Of a stretch of 23,938 bases of DNA, positions 20,955 through 23,938 are shown in pieces (position 1 is the stretch's first letter; every line of letters begins with the position of its first letter). A program made the translations under genes and the position numbers. The notes beneath the pieces were generated by a model, which saw only the letters and a list, made by a program, of their open reading frames with translations, was not told the origin of the DNA and searched no databases. Origin of the DNA: JBGPJM01 sp041485385 (GTDB lineage Bacteria; Planctomycetota; Phycisphaerae; Phycisphaerales; UBA1924); contig JBGPJM010000054.1 in NCBI GenBank assembly GCA_041485385.1, positions 1 to 23,938 on the forward strand, written 5' to 3'.

Positions 20955-22742
20955 CTACTCGCGGGGGACGCCTCTGGTCGCGTCGGTGTTCCAGCGCCCG
21001 TCGACCTGGTCGTTGCCCTTCCAGGCGTTCTCGTCCAGCGCGTCGGCCGCCGTGTCCACGATGTCGGCCTTGCGCTTCACCCGAGCCAGGCGGCCGCCCA
21101 GGAGGGCGCTGACGCCCAGCATCAGCACGCCGGCGCCGCCGAAGATCGAGAGCGCGTACGGCATGCGCCTGTCGCTGATGGGCTCCGGGACCGGCTTGGC
21201 CACCTGGGAGATGATCGTGGGCAGGCCGTCCGGGCGGGTGCCGCGGGCGCCGTTGGCGGTGGCCACGAGGGCGTTGATGTAGGTGTCCAGCACGACGGCG
21301 GTGTGCTCGGCCCCCTTGTCCCGCAGCTCGATGATGAGCTTGCCCGGGGCGGTGTTCTGCACGTACAGGTCCTTGAGGATCTTCTCGCGGAGCTGCGGGG
21401 CCTTGGCGAACTCGAGGATGCCGCGCCGCTCCATGCGTTCCGCGGCCGTCTCCATCAGCTGCGGATCCTCCAGCAGCTGCTCGTGGTACTCCTGCCAGCC
21501 CTTGAGCTCCTCGGGGCTGAGCTTGCGCCCGCGCGGGTCGACCTCGACGGTGGCCCGGGCGGCGTAGGTGGCCGGGGCGAACTTCCCGGCGACGGCCCAG
21601 CTGGCCACGCCCAGCACGGCGAGCGAGACGATGCCGTAGAAGACGATCACCGTGGCGGCGGTACGGGCCTTGAACGAGGCGGCCCGCTGCTCGCGGCGCT
21701 GGATCTCGACCAGGGCGGTGGCCAGACGCCCGCGCTGGGCCATGATCGCGTCGCACTCGGCGTGCCGCGTGCCCAGGGCGTTCTGTGCCTGGATGATCTT
21801 GCGTCCCTGGGTCTGGAGGAGCTGCCGGTACCGCTTCAGGCGGGCCCGGCGCCGGACGGTGTATGCCGAGCCGGGCTCCGCCCGGTTCTTGGGCGATGCC
21901 AGCTCCTCCTCCAGGAAGTGGATCCTCGCCTGCGCCTCGTCGAGCTTCTCGGTGACCGCGCGGACGGCCTTGCTGTTCTTCTCGACCTGCTTGGGCGACG
22001 GCGAGCCGGTGAGGGCCTCCTTCGCCTGCTTCAACTCCGCCGCCTGCCGCTCGACCTCCTTGCGCAGGCGCTCGCACTCGGCCTTCTGCGACGCCGCCGC
22101 CTCGCTCGCGCTGGCGAGCTGCGCGTACACGTCGGCCACGCTCTGCTCCGAGCCCTCGCGGCTGGACGAGGCGCTCCGCTCCGTCTCCTCCAGGCGCTTC
22201 AGCGCGTCGCTCACCTGCTGCTCGGCCTTGGCCGCCAGCTCCTGCGCGACGGCGGCCTCCTCGAGCGAACGGGAGGCGTTCCGATTGGCCTCGGAGGCGC
22301 GGCGCTCGGCGATCTGGGCGCGTTCGGTCGCGGCGACCGCGTCCGCGGCGCATTTCGTTCCCTTTTCCTCCGCCTCCTTCAGCGCCCGCTGGAGCCCCTG
22401 CCATTGCGTCTTGAGTTCCTCCCGCTCCCGGGCCGTCTGCTGGCGCTCGCGCTGCAGGTCGTCTCGCTCCTCGGTCAGCCGGCCCCGCTGCTGCGTCATC
22501 TCCTCCAGGCGCGCCTCGAGGTCGGCGCGCCGGTAGTCCAGTTGTTCGGCCCGCTCGGCCAGCTCGGTCTCGCGCCGGGCGGCCTCCATCTGCATCTGCT
22601 TCAGACCCGTGAAGCTCGCCTCGATCTCGGTGAAGGCGTTGAGGATCTGGTCGCGCCCGCCGGCCTTGGCGCCGGGCGCCGTCGCCTCGGGCGCGCCCGG
22701 CTCGCCCTTTGGCCTGCGATTGTCGGCGGATTCGCGCTTCAT
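20955..22742 (-). CDS. Long cytoplasmic coiled coil fused to a Wzz-like membrane domain
   Basis: The 595-residue protein has an unusual order. Residues about 32-355 are almost all heptad coiled coil (Glu, Arg, Gln, Ala and Leu). A first TM segment (about 363-385, TVIVFYGIVSLAVLGVASWAVAG) leads to a periplasmic region (390-515) that begins YAARATVEVDP, as Wzz/GNVR polysaccharide co-polymerases do. A Pro-containing stretch (AKPVPEPISDRR) precedes TM2 (about 528-552), also typical of Wzz. The C-terminus is a short cytoplasmic tail. Wzz proteins set the chain length of surface polysaccharides; in usual Wzz proteins the N-terminus is very short, so the 350-residue coiled coil is the odd part. No polysaccharide genes are adjacent. 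ATG 22742 is chosen; an upstream frame extension is Arg/Pro-rich and non-conserved in character. The Wzz-like reading is moderate. Confidence 0.7.
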   Translation of the reverse strand: MKRESADNRRPKGEPGAPEATAPGAKAGGRDQILNAFTEIEASFTGLKQMQMEAARRETELAERAEQLDYRRADLEARLEEMTQQRGRLTEERDDLQRERQQTAREREELKTQWQGLQRALKEAEEKGTKCAADAVAATERAQIAERRASEANRNASRSLEEAAVAQELAAKAEQQVSDALKRLEETERSASSSREGSEQSVADVYAQLASASEAAASQKAECERLRKEVERQAAELKQAKEALTGSPSPKQVEKNSKAVRAVTEKLDEAQARIHFLEEELASPKNRAEPGSAYTVRRRARLKRYRQLLQTQGRKIIQAQNALGTRHAECDAIMAQRGRLATALVEIQRREQRAASFKARTAATVIVFYGIVSLAVLGVASWAVAGKFAPATYAARATVEVDPRGRKLSPEELKGWQEYHEQLLEDPQLMETAAERMERRGILEFAKAPQLREKILKDLYVQNTAPGKLIIELRDKGAEHTAVVLDTYINALVATANGARGTRPDGLPTIISQVAKPVPEPISDRRMPYALSIFGGAGVLMLGVSALLGGRLARVKRKADIVDTAADALDENAWKGNDQVDGRWNTDATRGVPRE

Positions 22743-23112
22743 AAGCTGCTCTCTCTTGCGACGCCGAGGGCCCGGGGGCCGCGCCGGCCGGATACGGACA
22801 GGCCGTGCGGGCACGGCGGACAACCGGACCGAGGTCTTGACCCCGCGTCGCATCTCCTGTATCGGTCGCCGGCGCGGGCCGCTCAACCGGCCCTAGAACC
22901 ATCCGGTGTTCGGGGCGGAATCTGCCGGGGTCGTGCGGCGACGGGCGTGCCGAGGGCCCTGCCGGCCGTGTTATCAGCCTCACCCGGATCCCGGGACGAA
23001 ACGGCATCAGCGGCATCACCGGCAAACTCGCCGGTGGAAGACGCAGGCCGGGCGCGGTAGGCTCGCGCCGCTCTGCCGCCAACCAGGTCCCCATCCACCC
23101 CCCGGTGCCGCG
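22743..23112. other. 370-bp divergent gap between the Wzz-like and EVE genes
   Basis: No gene is recognised. On the minus strand TTGAGC and GATACA, 17 nt apart, could be a weak promoter for the Wzz-like gene. On the plus strand CACCGGC/GCCGGTG (23017-23036) is a 7-bp inverted repeat, and TAGGCT (23058-23063) could be a -10 for the EVE gene. All of these are weak. Confidence 0.4.
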
Positions 23113-23547
23113 ATGACCACCTACCTCCTGAAGACCGAGCCCAGCGTGTACAGCTTCGACGACCTGGCGGGCGACAAGCGCACTGTCTGGGACGGCGTCA
23201 CCAACAACGCCGCGCTGGCCAACATCCGCAGGGTCCAGAAGGGGGACCAGGCGTTCATCTACCACACCGGCGACGAGCGGCAGATCGTGGGGCTGGCCGC
23301 GATCGCCTCGGGACCGATGGAGGACCCGAAGAACCCGGGGCTCAACGCGGCGGGTTCGCCGAAGTTTGCGGTGTTCGAGATCCGGGCGCTGAAGAAGGCC
23401 GCGACGCCGCTGACGCTCGGGGCAATGAAGGCCGACGCGCGGTTCGCGGGGTTCGACCTGCTCCGGCTGCCGCGCCTCAGCGTGATGCCCGTGCCGCCTG
23501 AGTACGACCGGCTGATCCGGAAGCTCACAGGGCTGGCCGGTGCCTGA
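23113..23547 (+). CDS. EVE-domain protein (UPF0310-like)
   Basis: The 144-residue protein is a single EVE domain, a PUA-like fold. Signatures are YLLKTEPSVYSFDDL (4-18), WDGVTNNAALANIRRV, KGDQAFIYHTGDERQIVGLA and a late DLLRLPRLSVMPVP. EVE domains bind modified bases in DNA or RNA and occur both as stand-alone proteins and as parts of restriction and defence enzymes. Here it is isolated: no nuclease or helicase gene adjoins it, so a housekeeping role is as likely as defence. ATG 23113 is the natural family start; the open frame upstream is low-complexity. It is followed by a gene-free repeat region. Confidence 0.9.
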   Translation: MTTYLLKTEPSVYSFDDLAGDKRTVWDGVTNNAALANIRRVQKGDQAFIYHTGDERQIVGLAAIASGPMEDPKNPGLNAAGSPKFAVFEIRALKKAATPLTLGAMKADARFAGFDLLRLPRLSVMPVPPEYDRLIRKLTGLAGA

Positions 23548-23573
23548 GCTCGGCTCGGCGCGCGGGTGTGGGG

Positions 23574-23630
23574 AAGTGAAAGTGAGAAGTGAAAAGTGAA
23601 AAGTGAAAAGTGGAAAGTGGAAGTGGAAAT
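23574..23630 (+). repeat. 7-bp tandem repeat array (GAAAAGT)
   Basis: Units of GAAAAGT run in tandem from 23591 (three perfect copies), then GGAAAGT and shorter GGAAGT variants; looser AAGTGAA copies precede them from 23574. Confidence 0.9.
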
Positions 23631-23681
23631 GAAGAGCGAGCAGTGAGCGGGACGAGTGGTGGTGGCTGCGGGGTTCGGCGA

Positions 23682-23795
23682 GGTTTTTTGAGGTTCGGGG
23701 TCGGTTTTTTGAGGTTCGATGGGGGTTTTTTGAGGTTCGGCGAGGTTTTTTGAGGTTTTTGGGGGGTTTTTGAGGTTCTTTTCTGGGGTGTTTTT
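23682..23795 (+). repeat. Phased T-tract repeats (GGTTTTTTGAGGTTC)
   Basis: Copies of GGTTTTTTGAGGTTC or close variants start at 23682, 23703, 23724, 23744 and 23765, a spacing of 20-21 bp. A degenerate T5 tract lies at 23791. An extra T5 tract at 23756-23760 falls half-way between two copies. Confidence 0.9.
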
Positions 23796-23867
23796 GATGT
23801 AAGTGGTTGTGAGTGCTGGAGTTGTGGTGGTTAGTGATTGCTTGGTTGGGGTGGGACTGAAAAGTGA

Positions 23868-23894
23868 GCAGTGAGCAGAAAGCAGTGAGCAGAA
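23868..23894 (+). repeat. Direct repeat pair, 14-bp period
   Basis: GCAGTGAGCAGAA occurs at 23868-23880 and again at 23882-23894. Related AGTGAGC words occur near 23641 and 23864. Confidence 0.85.
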
Positions 23895-23938
23895 GTGAAG
23901 AGGGGGGCGCGGGGAGGGAGAGACGGGGGTGTGGGAAC

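Larger units (their letters stand above)
23548..23938. other. 390-bp gene-free, C-poor repetitive region
   Basis: From about 23571 onward the plus strand is rich in G, A and T and very poor in C, unlike the rest of the window. It contains 7-bp purine repeats, a set of about 21-bp T-tract repeats and a 14-bp repeat pair. No gene or RNA family is recognised. The region continues to the window edge. Confidence 0.85.

Noticed and set aside
21303..23060. 585-residue plus-strand frame opposite the coiled-coil gene
   Set aside because: Its Leu/Arg/Ala-rich sequence is the complement of coiled-coil codons; it has no start signal or domain.
23113..23547. Defence island around the EVE-domain gene
   Set aside because: No nuclease, helicase, methylase or other defence gene lies beside it within the window; EVE proteins also occur alone.
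23682..23795. CRISPR array
   Set aside because: The period is only about 21 bp with almost no room for spacers, the sequences between copies are not unique spacers, and no cas gene is nearby.

Overview
The window is GC-rich (roughly 70% by eye) bacterial chromosome, densely packed with genes on both strands. The gene content points to Planctomycetota, most likely class Phycisphaerae. It combines a type III pantothenate kinase next to an MnmE-like GTPase, a very large secretin with a long repeat-rich N-terminal half, an ECF sigma factor beside membrane and secreted proteins of unknown function, and an E. coli-like IscS/IscU pair in an otherwise non-proteobacterial setting. This placement is an inference: there is no rRNA or tRNA in the window to confirm it. 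No insertion sequence, prophage, CRISPR array, tRNA or rRNA was seen.

Layout. Positions 1-3412 (minus strand) hold a probable operon: coaX, an MnmE-like GTPase (4-nt overlap), a membrane-anchored TPR-like protein, and the start of an RluA/RluD-type pseudouridine synthase that runs off the left edge. Positions 3565-4629 hold an unknown acidic protein. A 446-bp gene-free stretch with a promoter candidate and a perfect 9-bp inverted repeat precedes the 1145-aa secretin (5076-8513), which ends at a clear intrinsic terminator. Positions 8651-9558 encode a STAS anti-anti-sigma protein and an RsbW-type kinase, a partner-switching pair. Positions 9717-11851 hold iscS, iscU and an A-type carrier, with an AT-rich promoter carrying a Fur-like inverted repeat. 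Positions 12101-12583 encode a protein with two probable ACT domains. Positions 12616-14710 (minus) hold an HtrA/DegP protease and a DinB-like protein. Positions 15003-18119 form a compact run: hotdog thioesterase, second STAS protein, purN, and a TPR-HExxH-PDZ metalloprotease, the last three linked by 4-nt overlaps. Positions 18208-20554 encode a secreted protein, an ECF sigma factor and a single-pass membrane protein that may be its anti-sigma factor. Then come a DUF1294 membrane protein, a minus-strand coiled-coil/Wzz-like fusion, and an EVE-domain protein. The last 390 bp are gene-free and repetitive.

The genes are mostly housekeeping (CoA, purine, Fe-S, RNA modification) mixed with envelope functions (secretin, HtrA, metalloprotease, Wzz-like) and signalling (two STAS proteins, one kinase, one ECF sigma). 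The points most worth a second look are non-coding or architectural: T-tracts phased at about 21 bp in the right-hand repeat region; three starts that each lie exactly 6 nt after a TANNNT -10 hexamer, suggesting leaderless mRNAs; hairpins at the predicted 5' ends of two transcripts; the Fur-like isc operator; a CoaX with Ser in place of the first-motif Asp; and a coiled-coil/Wzz fusion. All assignments rest on motif recognition by eye; no database search was run.
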